From: Pseudopedobacter sp044361595
Lineage (GTDB): Bacteria; Bacteroidota; Bacteroidia; Sphingobacteriales; Sphingobacteriaceae
Assembly (NCBI GenBank): GCA_044361595.1
Contig: JBIKIN010000020.1
Location: forward strand, 9,633 to 73,632
DNA length: 64,000 bases
Direction: 5' to 3'
Position 1 is the stretch's first letter; each line of letters opens with the position of its first letter. The notes under the pieces are model-generated. The model had not been told where the DNA came from. It did no database searches and saw only the letters and a program-made list of their open reading frames with translations. Positions 1 to 8,321 of this stretch are shown piece after piece. Both the position numbers and the translations under genes were made by a program.

Positions 1-758
1 ATGAAATTGGTTTGCCTTGTGTGGTTAAACCTTTAATGTCTAGCAGTGGCAAAGGACAATCTGTTCTCAAAACTTTAGAAAATCAGGAACAAGTTTGGGA
101 ATATGCGATCAATAACTCTAGAGGAGATATTAAAGAAGTAATTATTGAAGAGTTCATCGCTTTTGAGACTGAAATCACCTTGTTAACAGTTACTCAAAAA
201 AATGGACCTACCTTGTTTTGCCCACCAATTGGCCACCGCCAAGAGCGGGGAGATTATCAAGAAAGCTGGCAGCCCGTAGCCATTAGCGAAAAAGATTTAG
301 CAGATGCAAAAATAATGGCTGATCAAGTAACTAAAGAATTATCTGGTGCTGGAATATGGGGAGTAGAATTTTTCTTAACAGATAAGGGGGTTTATTTTTC
401 AGAATTGAGCCCACGCCCACATGATACGGGTATGGTAACCTTAGCAGGAACCCAGAATTTAAGTCAGTTTGAATTACATGCCAGAGCCATATTGGGTCTG
501 CCTATTCCTCATATCAACCTAGAAAAAGCCGGAGCTAGTGCGGTAATTTTAGCTCATAAAACAGCTGATAACTTTAGTATTTCTGGGATTGATGAAGCTT
601 TGAAATTATCTAATACCGATATTCGTATTTTTGGTAAGCCAAGCATCAGGCCATACCGAAGAATGGGTGTTTCTTTGGTTTATGATGGCATAGCTAGCGA
701 TATGAACGATTTACGTTTAAAAGCAAAAGATGCAGCAAACGCGATCATCATTGAATAA
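1..758 (+). CDS. purT: Formate-dependent phosphoribosylglycinamide formyltransferase, 3' part
   Basis: PurT uses formate and ATP to formylate glycinamide ribonucleotide in de novo purine synthesis, a folate-independent alternative to PurN. The reading frame is open from base 3 without an in-frame start, so the gene begins upstream of the window; about 252 of the usual ~390 residues are present. Seen: the ATP-grasp signature around KPLMSSSGKGQS, the PurT-typical PPIGHRQERGDYQESWQP, and the metal-binding stretch ELSPRPHDTGMVT followed by the C-terminal domain ending RRMGVSLVYDG. The match to the family is close and the stop is in the usual place. It is followed by a repeat-filled spacer and then an operon on the opposite strand. 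Confidence 0.95.
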   Translation, partial: EIGLPCVVKPLMSSSGKGQSVLKTLENQEQVWEYAINNSRGDIKEVIIEEFIAFETEITLLTVTQKNGPTLFCPPIGHRQERGDYQESWQPVAISEKDLADAKIMADQVTKELSGAGIWGVEFFLTDKGVYFSELSPRPHDTGMVTLAGTQNLSQFELHARAILGLPIPHINLEKAGASAVILAHKTADNFSISGIDEALKLSNTDIRIFGKPSIRPYRRMGVSLVYDGIASDMNDLRLKAKDAANAIIIE

Positions 759-1221
759 TATATCCATTCATCTCGATAGGCTATGATAAATATTTATCGG
801 ATCATTACAGCATCTCTACCACAATGTCATGCTGTCCCGATGGCTATCGGGATCATTTCAGCATCTCTACTACAATGTCTTCCTGAATTCATTTCAGCAT
901 CTCATAAAGCAAATCCATAAAATACTTGATAAGATCCCGAAATGTCCGCCTGCGGAACGGACAGGAATGCGGGATGACGACGATATACAATTATTAGAAA
1001 GTGAAAGCTAGTAGTTTTTAGCCTCCTCAGCCGCCGCTTTCCGCTAAATGCTCCATTGCATTTCGCATACCGCTGAAATCGGGCTTAGGTACAAAGGCTT
1101 GTGGTTTTTGGGATGGTTTTTAAAATATATTCCATTTTAACCTACCCTATTTATATACTCATTGCAGGTATCCCCCGCTGGCGGGGGTTGGGGGTGGTTA
1201 GGCGTATATATATATTATTAA
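759..1221. repeat. Gene-free spacer filled with short dispersed repeat fragments
   Basis: No convincing gene. Bases 795-905 hold about three diverged copies of a unit reading roughly ATCATTTCAGCATCTCTAC. Bases 930-985 contain the short palindrome CCGCCTGCGGAACGG and a related GCGGGATGACG end. Bases 1168-1195 hold a GC-rich hairpin (CCCCGCTGGCGGGG) followed by GGGTTGGGGGTGG. These look like the REP-like debris common between Bacteroidota genes. The 60-codon open frame at 829-1011 is made of these repeats and is not called. The hairpin lies downstream of hsdR (minus strand) and could help end its transcript, but no T-run follows. Confidence 0.6.
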
Positions 1222-4200
1222 CTATGCTCTCAAAACCCTTTTCAAAGTATCTTGCATGGCTAACCTAAAAGAATCATCTTTTGCCAACAAGCGATAAAGA
1301 TCTAACTCATTTTTTCTTTCTTTCGACATTACATCTTCAAAGATTTTATTAAAAGCAATCTCTCTATTTTGAATATCAGTATTACCGGCGTATTTCTCTT
1401 GATAATCCGGATGGTTTTTCATTTTTTGGGCAAGGTTCACAAATTTCTCTCTTTGTTCTTCTGGTGTAGCTTCCCAGCCCTGAAACCATCTTTCATTAAA
1501 GCTATTGATGATTAAATCTAACTCGTGTATTTCGCCATCTCCACCATGAGCACCACGGGGATTGGCATTTTGTGGATCCACTTCCGTTTCGGCTGAATCT
1601 AGCCCGATATGTACATTCAGTTTTACTCTTTCTAGACCATAAGACGTTAAATCTACAGAGTTAAGTAAACCATCTAATTGATCCTTGTCAGGGTCGACAA
1701 TGATCATTTTGGGAATTAAGAATTTTAAAAACCAAAACAGTTTCTCCCATTGCGGTACTTCGTATTCCATAATGGAAGCCATTTGACCGTATATTTTCAC
1801 AAACTGCTTCGCTTTAATTTTATAGTCGGCTTTTTGTTCATCCGTAAAATCTAAACTATGGTTAAAACGTTCTTCGGCTATTTGTAAAATTGGACTCAAG
1901 TATTTATCTGCATCTAAGCCTTCAAAGTATTTTACTATAAAATCCTCCACTTCATACCATTCATAAACTCCAGCAGCATCCAAGCTGTCTTTCAACTCAT
2001 GCAAAACATTTACGTCTGTAGCTTTGCTCAAAGAAGTAGCTGTGTAAAATGGGTCAAAAGATTTTTGAATCTCTTCAGTAGCGTTATAAAAATCAAGGAT
2101 AAATAAATCTTCTGTAATTTTTCCTAAACTAAGTGCCGAACGGTTCAGTCTAGATAATGCCTGAACAGCCAAAACCCCTTGTAGCTTCTTATCCACATAC
2201 ATAGCGGTTAATTTAGGCTGATCAAAACCTGTAAGGTATTTATTAGCTACTACCAAAATACGGTATTCATCCATGTTGAAATACCTAGCTATCTTATCGC
2301 TGATATAACCGGGGTCTGTAGGTTTTGCCGTATCTAAATGAGCCGGAAAATTATTGATGCTGTCTTCCGTATAGGCTATTCCATTCATTTTCTTCTCTCC
2401 AGAAAATGCAATTGCAATTTGAAAAGGGTTACCTTTTTGTTTCAATAAATTTTTTATAGCAAAATAATAATGAATGGCAGATTCTATACTTTGGGTAGCC
2501 ACCATTGCTTTTGCTTTTCCCTTTAGCTTTTTGGTATTTACCAATTTAGATATGAAATGCTCCAGCATAATATCTGCTTTAGTAGCAATGGTTTGGGCGT
2601 CACGCTCTACATAGGCTTTCAATTTCTTTTGCGCCTTTGCAGTATCAAACAAAGGATTATCTAAAATAGATTTCTCTATTTCATAATAACTTTTGTAGGT
2701 GGTGTAATTTGCCAGCACATCTAATATAAAACCTTCCTCAATAGCCTGTTTCATAGAATACAAATGGAAAGGTTTAAAAGTCCCATCTGTTTGTTTGTTA
2801 CCAAAACGCTCTAATGTATTATTTTTTGGAGTAGCGGTGAACGCCAAGTAAGATGCATTACCTCTCATCTTTCTAGAGCGCATTACTTCCAATATTTTAT
2901 CTTGCGGGTCGGCTTCTTCTTCCTCTTCATTCACCGTTCCCATAGCTTGGTTCATTTTTCCTGCTGCCGAACCACTTTGGCTGCTATGTGCCTCATCAAT
3001 AATTACAGCGAAGCGTTTATCGCTTAAATCTGCAATACCATCTACAATGAAAGGAAACTTTTGAATGGTGGTGATGATAATTTTTTTACCAGTTTCTAAA
3101 GCTGTTCTTAAATCGGAAGAGGAATAAGCAGGTGCCACAATATTTTTTACTTCAGAGAATTCTTTGATATTCTCCCGAAGCTGTTTATCTAATAATCTTC
3201 TATCAGTAACTACAATTACCGAATCAAATAAAGGATAAGATATACCTTTACTTCCTGGCAAATCATCTTTTTCTGGATAGGCTTCAATCAATTGATAGGC
3301 TGCCCAAGTAATAGAGTTTGACTTACCCGACCCCGCAGAATGCTGAATGAGATAAGTTTGTCCTACTCCTTTTTCGCTGGCATCTTTAATAATTTTACGT
3401 ACCACATCTAATTGATGGTAACGTGGAAAATATAAAGTCTTTTTAGCTAATGGCTCTGTTTCTTTACCATCAAACCTAACAAAATGCTGGATGATATTGG
3501 CAATACTTTGGCGAGTAAAAATCTCTTCCCATAAATAAGCAGTTTTATGTCCGAAGGCATTAACAGGATTTCCCTTTCCATGGTTGTTGCCTAAATTAAA
3601 TGGCAAGAAAAAAGTATTTGCACCATTTAATTTGGTGGTCATGTACACTTCATCGGTGTCTACCGCAAAATGAACAATACACCTGCCAAAGTTTAATAAA
3701 GGCTGGCTAATGTCTCTTTTAAATTTATACTGGTTTTGACCATGTACTTTGGCATTTTGCCCTGTCCAATGGTTTTTTAATTCCATGGTGGCAAATGGTA
3801 AACCATTTACAAAAAGCACCATATCAATCTCCTCGCCGGGATTACTTAAGGAATAGCGCACCTGCCTAGTGACACTAAATTGGTTGCTTTCAAAATTTTC
3901 ATGAACTTTTGGACTACTGCTTGCTAAAGGCAAAGGATATAAAAGCGTAAAATGAGCATCATCTACGTCTAAACCTTTACGGTATAAACGGATGATGCCA
4001 TACTTTTTAATCATTCGGTCTAAACGCTCCAATATTTTAAGCTTCCAATCGCTTTGCTTTTGCAGTTTAGCCAGTTCCTCCTTTTGGGTGCTTTCTAAAA
4101 AATCCCAAAAGCGATATTCGTCTATGGCTATTTTAGCATTATAGTTTGCAGCATCTCCAATATAATAACCATTTCCGCTACGGTACAATTCGTTACGCTC

Positions 4201-4305
4201 TGCAAAACTTTGTGCTCCATTAGCTTTGAGTTCTTCCAAGCTATTACCTGTAAGTTTTTTTTCTATGGAGGATTCTAGGGCTTGTTCGTTAGTTTGAGAT
4301 GGCAT
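1222..4305 (-). CDS. hsdR: Type I restriction enzyme, R (motor/nuclease) subunit
   Basis: HsdR cleaves DNA after ATP-driven translocation when the type I complex meets an unmodified site. The protein has 1027 residues, normal for the family. The N-terminal PD-(D/E)xK nuclease is visible as D161 and ELK at 175-177 (FATMELKNHW). The SF2 motor follows: Walker A AGSGKS at 324-329, DEAH at 437-440 in VIIDEAHSSQSG, motif III FTATP, and motif VI-like QALSRLNR. The C-terminal region is helical and ends LKRVLRA. It is the last gene of a minus-strand operon, 2 bases after the DUF4062 gene, with the cognate M and S genes upstream. All key motifs are intact, so it is probably functional. Confidence 0.96.
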   Translation of the reverse strand: MPSQTNEQALESSIEKKLTGNSLEELKANGAQSFAERNELYRSGNGYYIGDAANYNAKIAIDEYRFWDFLESTQKEELAKLQKQSDWKLKILERLDRMIKKYGIIRLYRKGLDVDDAHFTLLYPLPLASSSPKVHENFESNQFSVTRQVRYSLSNPGEEIDMVLFVNGLPFATMELKNHWTGQNAKVHGQNQYKFKRDISQPLLNFGRCIVHFAVDTDEVYMTTKLNGANTFFLPFNLGNNHGKGNPVNAFGHKTAYLWEEIFTRQSIANIIQHFVRFDGKETEPLAKKTLYFPRYHQLDVVRKIIKDASEKGVGQTYLIQHSAGSGKSNSITWAAYQLIEAYPEKDDLPGSKGISYPLFDSVIVVTDRRLLDKQLRENIKEFSEVKNIVAPAYSSSDLRTALETGKKIIITTIQKFPFIVDGIADLSDKRFAVIIDEAHSSQSGSAAGKMNQAMGTVNEEEEEADPQDKILEVMRSRKMRGNASYLAFTATPKNNTLERFGNKQTDGTFKPFHLYSMKQAIEEGFILDVLANYTTYKSYYEIEKSILDNPLFDTAKAQKKLKAYVERDAQTIATKADIMLEHFISKLVNTKKLKGKAKAMVATQSIESAIHYYFAIKNLLKQKGNPFQIAIAFSGEKKMNGIAYTEDSINNFPAHLDTAKPTDPGYISDKIARYFNMDEYRILVVANKYLTGFDQPKLTAMYVDKKLQGVLAVQALSRLNRSALSLGKITEDLFILDFYNATEEIQKSFDPFYTATSLSKATDVNVLHELKDSLDAAGVYEWYEVEDFIVKYFEGLDADKYLSPILQIAEERFNHSLDFTDEQKADYKIKAKQFVKIYGQMASIMEYEVPQWEKLFWFLKFLIPKMIIVDPDKDQLDGLLNSVDLTSYGLERVKLNVHIGLDSAETEVDPQNANPRGAHGGDGEIHELDLIINSFNERWFQGWEATPEEQREKFVNLAQKMKNHPDYQEKYAGNTDIQNREIAFNKIFEDVMSKERKNELDLYRLLAKDDSFRLAMQDTLKRVLRA

Positions 4306-4307
4306 GG

Positions 4308-5825
4308 TTATTCGTTTTGTCTATTTTTCAATTCTTTCTTCTTCTTCAAACCTTTTTTTGTTAGGCGGTAGGTTTGTTTTGAACTGGTAGGTTTTTCTGG
4401 AATGGTCATTTCTACTAAACCTTCTTCTATGGCAGGATTCAAATAAGTATCCATGAAACTTCCACGATGCTTTAATTCTAATGCTTGTTGAATTTCATCA
4501 CGCTTCATTTCATCATTTATAATCCATACAATTCTATCTGTTACAGTAAGATTGATAAAAACTTGCTCGGTGACTTGCTCGGTGACTTGTACGGTGACTT
4601 GCTCGGTGACTTGTACGGTATTTGGTCTGTAAATAGTAACTGAAAAACCTTCTTCTAAATTGAATACGGGTTCTTTGAGACCTGCTTCCTTGCATAAACG
4701 AATCATCTCACCTGTACCCGTTCCAAACCGTTCTATATAGCCTGCTTGGTATAATGTTTCTGCTAAATGGGGGTTTTTAGGATAAGATGCATGGTCCTTT
4801 CTTAGTTTATCTAGTGTTAGTTCAGGCGGAAGACCTCCAGGGTTACTAATCTCGACTCTATCCGCAAAAAGCATTAATTGCACACTTCCTTTGCTTTGAT
4901 AATCTCTATGAGCAACTGCATTAACAATGGCTTCAGCAATAACGGGTCTTGGAATTTCATAGTTTAAAGGTGCTTGATTACTCTGAGAACGTAAGCCTAC
5001 CGAAATGGCAATTTTAGACAAAATAAAATCAACTGCTTCATCTACTTGTGTGAATATATCGCCTTTAATTACTCTATGATCTGGAATGGGTTTTGCTACA
5101 TTAAATCCGTGAAAATGGGCACATTTAACTACGGCAGACGGAAAAAATTGCTGTGGATTTTGTCCAAAAGCAAGAATTCCACTATTAGTTAGCTGCGTAC
5201 TGGAAATGAAATTTAAATGTGACAACACTTTAGGTAATGCTGTTCCTTCCCGTAACGGGAACCCTCTTTTATATCTTGCTAAACTGATAAAATTATTCAC
5301 TTTATCCTCATCAATCACCTCTAGTGTAGCTTTGTTGTTTACTTCCGAATCAAAATCAGTAGAACTCAAAATTCCTTTTTGTTGTAATACTGCTACCAAA
5401 GCTTTGGTAACTTCAAACAGTAATTCGGTTGTAGTAGTAAATCGTTTATATGAAAGCGAATTTTGAATTTTACTAAACAGAGCTTGTTCTTTTGGGTGTC
5501 GCTCTGCCTCGGTCTCGTTCTTTATAAATGCCAAAGAAAATACATTGCCTTCTTGAGCCAGATTGTATTCTAGTTCTGTAGGCGAAATATCCGATGGCGT
5601 TTCATAACCATACTCTTTTCCTATCAAAATCAAATAGACTTGTGCTTGGGTTACTTCTTTTAAATACACTTCCATAGGTTGCACACCATTGGCAGGCAAC
5701 TTTTCGAATAGAATAGGCTCAAAAAACAATTGCAAAACCGGATCAGTTAATATATGTCGATGCAATGCCTCTCGCTCTTGGGCAAATTCTTTTTGAACAC
5801 TAGAAAGAAATATTTTTTGCTTCAT
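4308..5825 (-). CDS. DUF4062 plus RecG-C/AlbA-like ATPase-fold protein
   Basis: Unusual multidomain protein of 505 residues inside the type I RM operon. The N-terminus (about 1-90: KIFLSSVQKEFAQEREALHR, then LILIGKEYGYE) is the DUF4062/TIR-like fold found in many defence and signalling proteins. Residues about 180-420 resemble the C-terminal region of 'RecG-like' AlbA_2 proteins, with a GHKL-type ATPase segment (EAIVNAVAHRDY, ISNPGGLP, ERFGTGTGEMIRLC). A VTEQV pentapeptide repeat follows, then a winged-helix-like segment and a basic tail rich in lysine. It lies 2 bases before hsdR and 34 bases after hsdS. I infer an accessory regulatory or defence role; the biochemical function is not known from sequence. 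Confidence 0.8.
   Translation of the reverse strand: MKQKIFLSSVQKEFAQEREALHRHILTDPVLQLFFEPILFEKLPANGVQPMEVYLKEVTQAQVYLILIGKEYGYETPSDISPTELEYNLAQEGNVFSLAFIKNETEAERHPKEQALFSKIQNSLSYKRFTTTTELLFEVTKALVAVLQQKGILSSTDFDSEVNNKATLEVIDEDKVNNFISLARYKRGFPLREGTALPKVLSHLNFISSTQLTNSGILAFGQNPQQFFPSAVVKCAHFHGFNVAKPIPDHRVIKGDIFTQVDEAVDFILSKIAISVGLRSQSNQAPLNYEIPRPVIAEAIVNAVAHRDYQSKGSVQLMLFADRVEISNPGGLPPELTLDKLRKDHASYPKNPHLAETLYQAGYIERFGTGTGEMIRLCKEAGLKEPVFNLEEGFSVTIYRPNTVQVTEQVTVQVTEQVTEQVFINLTVTDRIVWIINDEMKRDEIQQALELKHRGSFMDTYLNPAIEEGLVEMTIPEKPTSSKQTYRLTKKGLKKKKELKNRQNE
4556..4625 (-). repeat. In-gene tandem repeat encoding VTEQV/VTVQV
   Basis: Five 12-15 base units (GACTTGCTCGGT / GACTTGTACGGT on the plus strand) lie within the DUF4062 gene and encode alternating VTVQ and VTEQ peptides. 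The repeat sits between the ATPase-like region and the C-terminal winged helix, so it probably acts as a linker whose length can change by slippage without breaking the frame when whole 12-base units are lost or gained. Confidence 0.8.
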
Positions 5826-5859
5826 TTATTTTATAAAATACTAATTTAGTCTTTCATCC

Positions 5860-7170
5860 CTAACAAACCCTAACTTTCCCCGTTACCACACTATTTATTA
5901 AACTCGCTTTATATTCCTTTAACTTTTCTATCTCCTGTTCTTTTAAAGAAATGGCAGTAGATATTTTGGAATTTGCAGTTTCAATATATTCTATAACCTT
6001 TTGTTGCTCTATAATTGGCGGTAATGCAATTGGTAATTGCTTAACAATGTTTGTATTTAAGTTTGGTTGCGTGGCGCCCTGATTCATTTCATCCCTAAGT
6101 CTCATTGTTTGTGATTTAAAATAGTAATACAAGAATATTTTATTTATCAAATTTTCTTTCAAATCAATAAAAGCCAAAACACCATCATTTATGCATCCTG
6201 AAATAGACATTATCTTGGGTACCCCTAAAGTAGCGCCACTGTTAGATAAAACAAATGTTCCATTTTTAATAAATCTACTTTGCTTTTTACCTGCCTCAGT
6301 TAAAAAATTAACAGCAGTATCTAAATAAATATTTTCATCTTTAGTTATGTCTCCAACTGCTATCCAAGGTATGTTGATGCCATTAAAATACATAGGATGA
6401 CCTGCAGGTCTTGGTGATGCTCCTCTAATTATTCTAGCTAAATATCCATTTTTCTTCACCTCCCACCCCTCAGGTATCTCACCAATCCATTCCACACCAC
6501 TATATTTTAAATTTACATTGGGGTTAATCCCTTTGGTTACGGCGTTATGAATGAGAATTTGTCTACGCTCCTTTAACAGCTCAATTTGCTTTTCTTTTTG
6601 CGCTATGGCTTGGTCTATTTTAGTTGTTTTATCATCTAAAAATTGAGCGATGGCGGTTTGTTCTTCTTTTGGTGGTGAAAATGTTTTAAAAGAGAAAAAA
6701 TTATCTTTTGTAATGGTATTTCTTAAGCCAGTATAAAGTGGTTTCATTCTTTTATCAGCATCCAAATTCAAATAGAAATAATAAAGAAATGATTTATCAA
6801 AATCAGAATTTGGTTGCATAACCGTATAAGCACCCGTAATCATCCCATCAAAATCTGATAATCCTACAGTTCTAGGTGTTTCTTCAACATCAAATAAGCA
6901 AAATATGAAATCTCCTTTTTTAACTTCCTGATAGGTATCGAATTCAGCTGGGAATTTCCCTTGTGGATTTTCCATGTCCCGTTTAATAACTCCATTTAAG
7001 GTTAAGGAAAGTAGTTCGTAATCTTTAGACTTCTTGCCAACTAAATTTTTCTTTAAATTAAAGATGTATTTATTTGATAAAGCCTCCCAATGTTTCGGGA
7101 TTTCTCCCAACCATTCCACACCAGAACTTTTATAGCTATCGTATTTTGCAAGCTTAATTTCCATTTTCAT
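5860..7170 (-). CDS. hsdS: Type I restriction enzyme, S (specificity) subunit
   Basis: HsdS sets the bipartite DNA target of the M2S methylase and R2M2S nuclease. The 436-residue protein has the usual two-repeat layout. Each half opens with a matching motif (SSGVEWLGEIPKHWE near residue 15 and YSGVEWIGEIPEGWE near 225), contains a variable target-recognition domain, and closes with a conserved coiled coil (FLDDKTTKIDQAIAQKEKQ and IETANSKISTAISLKEQE). The two recognition domains differ, so the target should be asymmetric. The start overlaps the DUF1016 gene by 17 bases, which indicates translational coupling. No phase-variation or inversion partner is seen in the window. Confidence 0.95.
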   Translation of the reverse strand: MKMEIKLAKYDSYKSSGVEWLGEIPKHWEALSNKYIFNLKKNLVGKKSKDYELLSLTLNGVIKRDMENPQGKFPAEFDTYQEVKKGDFIFCLFDVEETPRTVGLSDFDGMITGAYTVMQPNSDFDKSFLYYFYLNLDADKRMKPLYTGLRNTITKDNFFSFKTFSPPKEEQTAIAQFLDDKTTKIDQAIAQKEKQIELLKERRQILIHNAVTKGINPNVNLKYSGVEWIGEIPEGWEVKKNGYLARIIRGASPRPAGHPMYFNGINIPWIAVGDITKDENIYLDTAVNFLTEAGKKQSRFIKNGTFVLSNSGATLGVPKIMSISGCINDGVLAFIDLKENLINKIFLYYYFKSQTMRLRDEMNQGATQPNLNTNIVKQLPIALPPIIEQQKVIEYIETANSKISTAISLKEQEIEKLKEYKASLINSVVTGKVRVC

Positions 7171-8317
7171 CCAGTCCTTTTAGTTCGTTTTCTATTTCTT
7201 CTATACTTGGCAGGGTAGATTTTAAATCTGCCGGAACAGCTTTGCTCAATTCATAATCTGCTACGCCAATGGGGCGAGCGTAACCTTTAAGGGCGTATTC
7301 TGCCAGTACCTCATTTTTGCCTTTGCAAAGCAAAATCCCAATAGTTTCGTTGTCGTTTTCGGTTTTTAGGATATCGTTAATTACATTAATGTAAAAATTA
7401 AGCTGTGCAGGGTCGCCAGGTTCAAAAGCCCTAGCTTTCAGTTCTACCACTACATAGCAATGCAGTTTGGTATGGTAAAATAATAAATCGATGTAAAAAT
7501 CGCTTCCACCAACTTTTAAATGGTATTGCCTGCCTACAAAAGCAAAACCTTGCCCCAGCTCTAATAAAAATTTGGTGATGTGTTGCGTTAACTGTTCTTC
7601 TATATTGCGTTCGTCGGCATTTTCTTTTGCCTGCACAAAATCAAAAACATAAGGGTCTTTTAATAAATATTGGGCAAAATCTGATTGTGGTTGTGGTAAG
7701 GTTTTAGAAAAATTACTGATTTTCTTTTGCTCCAATTGTCTTTGGTACAAATTAGATTCAATCTGCATCAACAATATGTTTTTGCTAATGCCATGGTTTA
7801 GGGAATTGAGCATATACCAAAACCTTTGGTGTAAAGCGGGGCATTTATCTAACAATACCAAATGGTGCGACCATGATATTTTCCCTATAATAGATTCTAG
7901 AAAATAGCTTTCTTCTATTTGCGCAACCACTGGTTGCGTAAATTCTGTCGCGATGTTTTTTGCCTGTTCTATTAACGCAACCATGGGTTGCGTATTTTGA
8001 GTGCTTTGTAATGCAAGTTGATGAAGTGCTATAATAGTTTGGGCTGTATAAGCATCGGCAAACTGACGCATATAAACTAAATTACGTACAGAAAAACCTT
8101 TCATATTTGGAAATTCTTTTCTAATATCTGCCGAGAAATTTGCTATAATTTTTGAACCCCAAGAATGTGCTTTGATATTGGCACTGAGTTGCGAGCCTAT
8201 TAACCAATAAGCTAAAAGCATTTGACTATTTGCCGCCAATACCGCTTTAACCTGTGCACCTTTAATGGTGGTAATAATACTGGCTAAGGTGTTTTTATAT
8301 TCCTGCTCTTTTTGCAT
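7154..8317 (-). CDS. DUF1016 (YhcG-type) PD-(D/E)xK nuclease-domain protein
   Basis: 387-residue protein of the DUF1016/YhcG family, often found beside type I RM genes in Bacteroidota. The N-terminal DUF1016_N domain is recognised from LLAYWLIGSQLS and FSVRNLVYMRQFADAY. The C-terminal nuclease-like domain carries GGSDFYIDLLFYH followed by CYVVVELKARAFEPGD, i.e. the D...ELK pattern of a PD-(D/E)xK core. It lies 4 bases after hsdM and overlaps hsdS. A near-repeat (TQPMVALIEQ / TQPVVAQIEE) occurs in the middle. I infer an accessory nuclease or assembly factor for the RM locus; its substrate is unknown. Confidence 0.88.
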   Translation of the reverse strand: MQKEQEYKNTLASIITTIKGAQVKAVLAANSQMLLAYWLIGSQLSANIKAHSWGSKIIANFSADIRKEFPNMKGFSVRNLVYMRQFADAYTAQTIIALHQLALQSTQNTQPMVALIEQAKNIATEFTQPVVAQIEESYFLESIIGKISWSHHLVLLDKCPALHQRFWYMLNSLNHGISKNILLMQIESNLYQRQLEQKKISNFSKTLPQPQSDFAQYLLKDPYVFDFVQAKENADERNIEEQLTQHITKFLLELGQGFAFVGRQYHLKVGGSDFYIDLLFYHTKLHCYVVVELKARAFEPGDPAQLNFYINVINDILKTENDNETIGILLCKGKNEVLAEYALKGYARPIGVADYELSKAVPADLKSTLPSIEEIENELKGLDENGN

Positions 8318-8321
8318 TTGA

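Noticed and set aside
829..1011. Open reading frame of 60 codons
   Set aside because: Made entirely of intergenic repeat units; no family resemblance and no leader.
5206..5466. Open reading frame opposite the DUF4062 gene, and similar antisense frames within other genes
   Set aside because: They lie antisense inside well supported genes and show no independent motifs.
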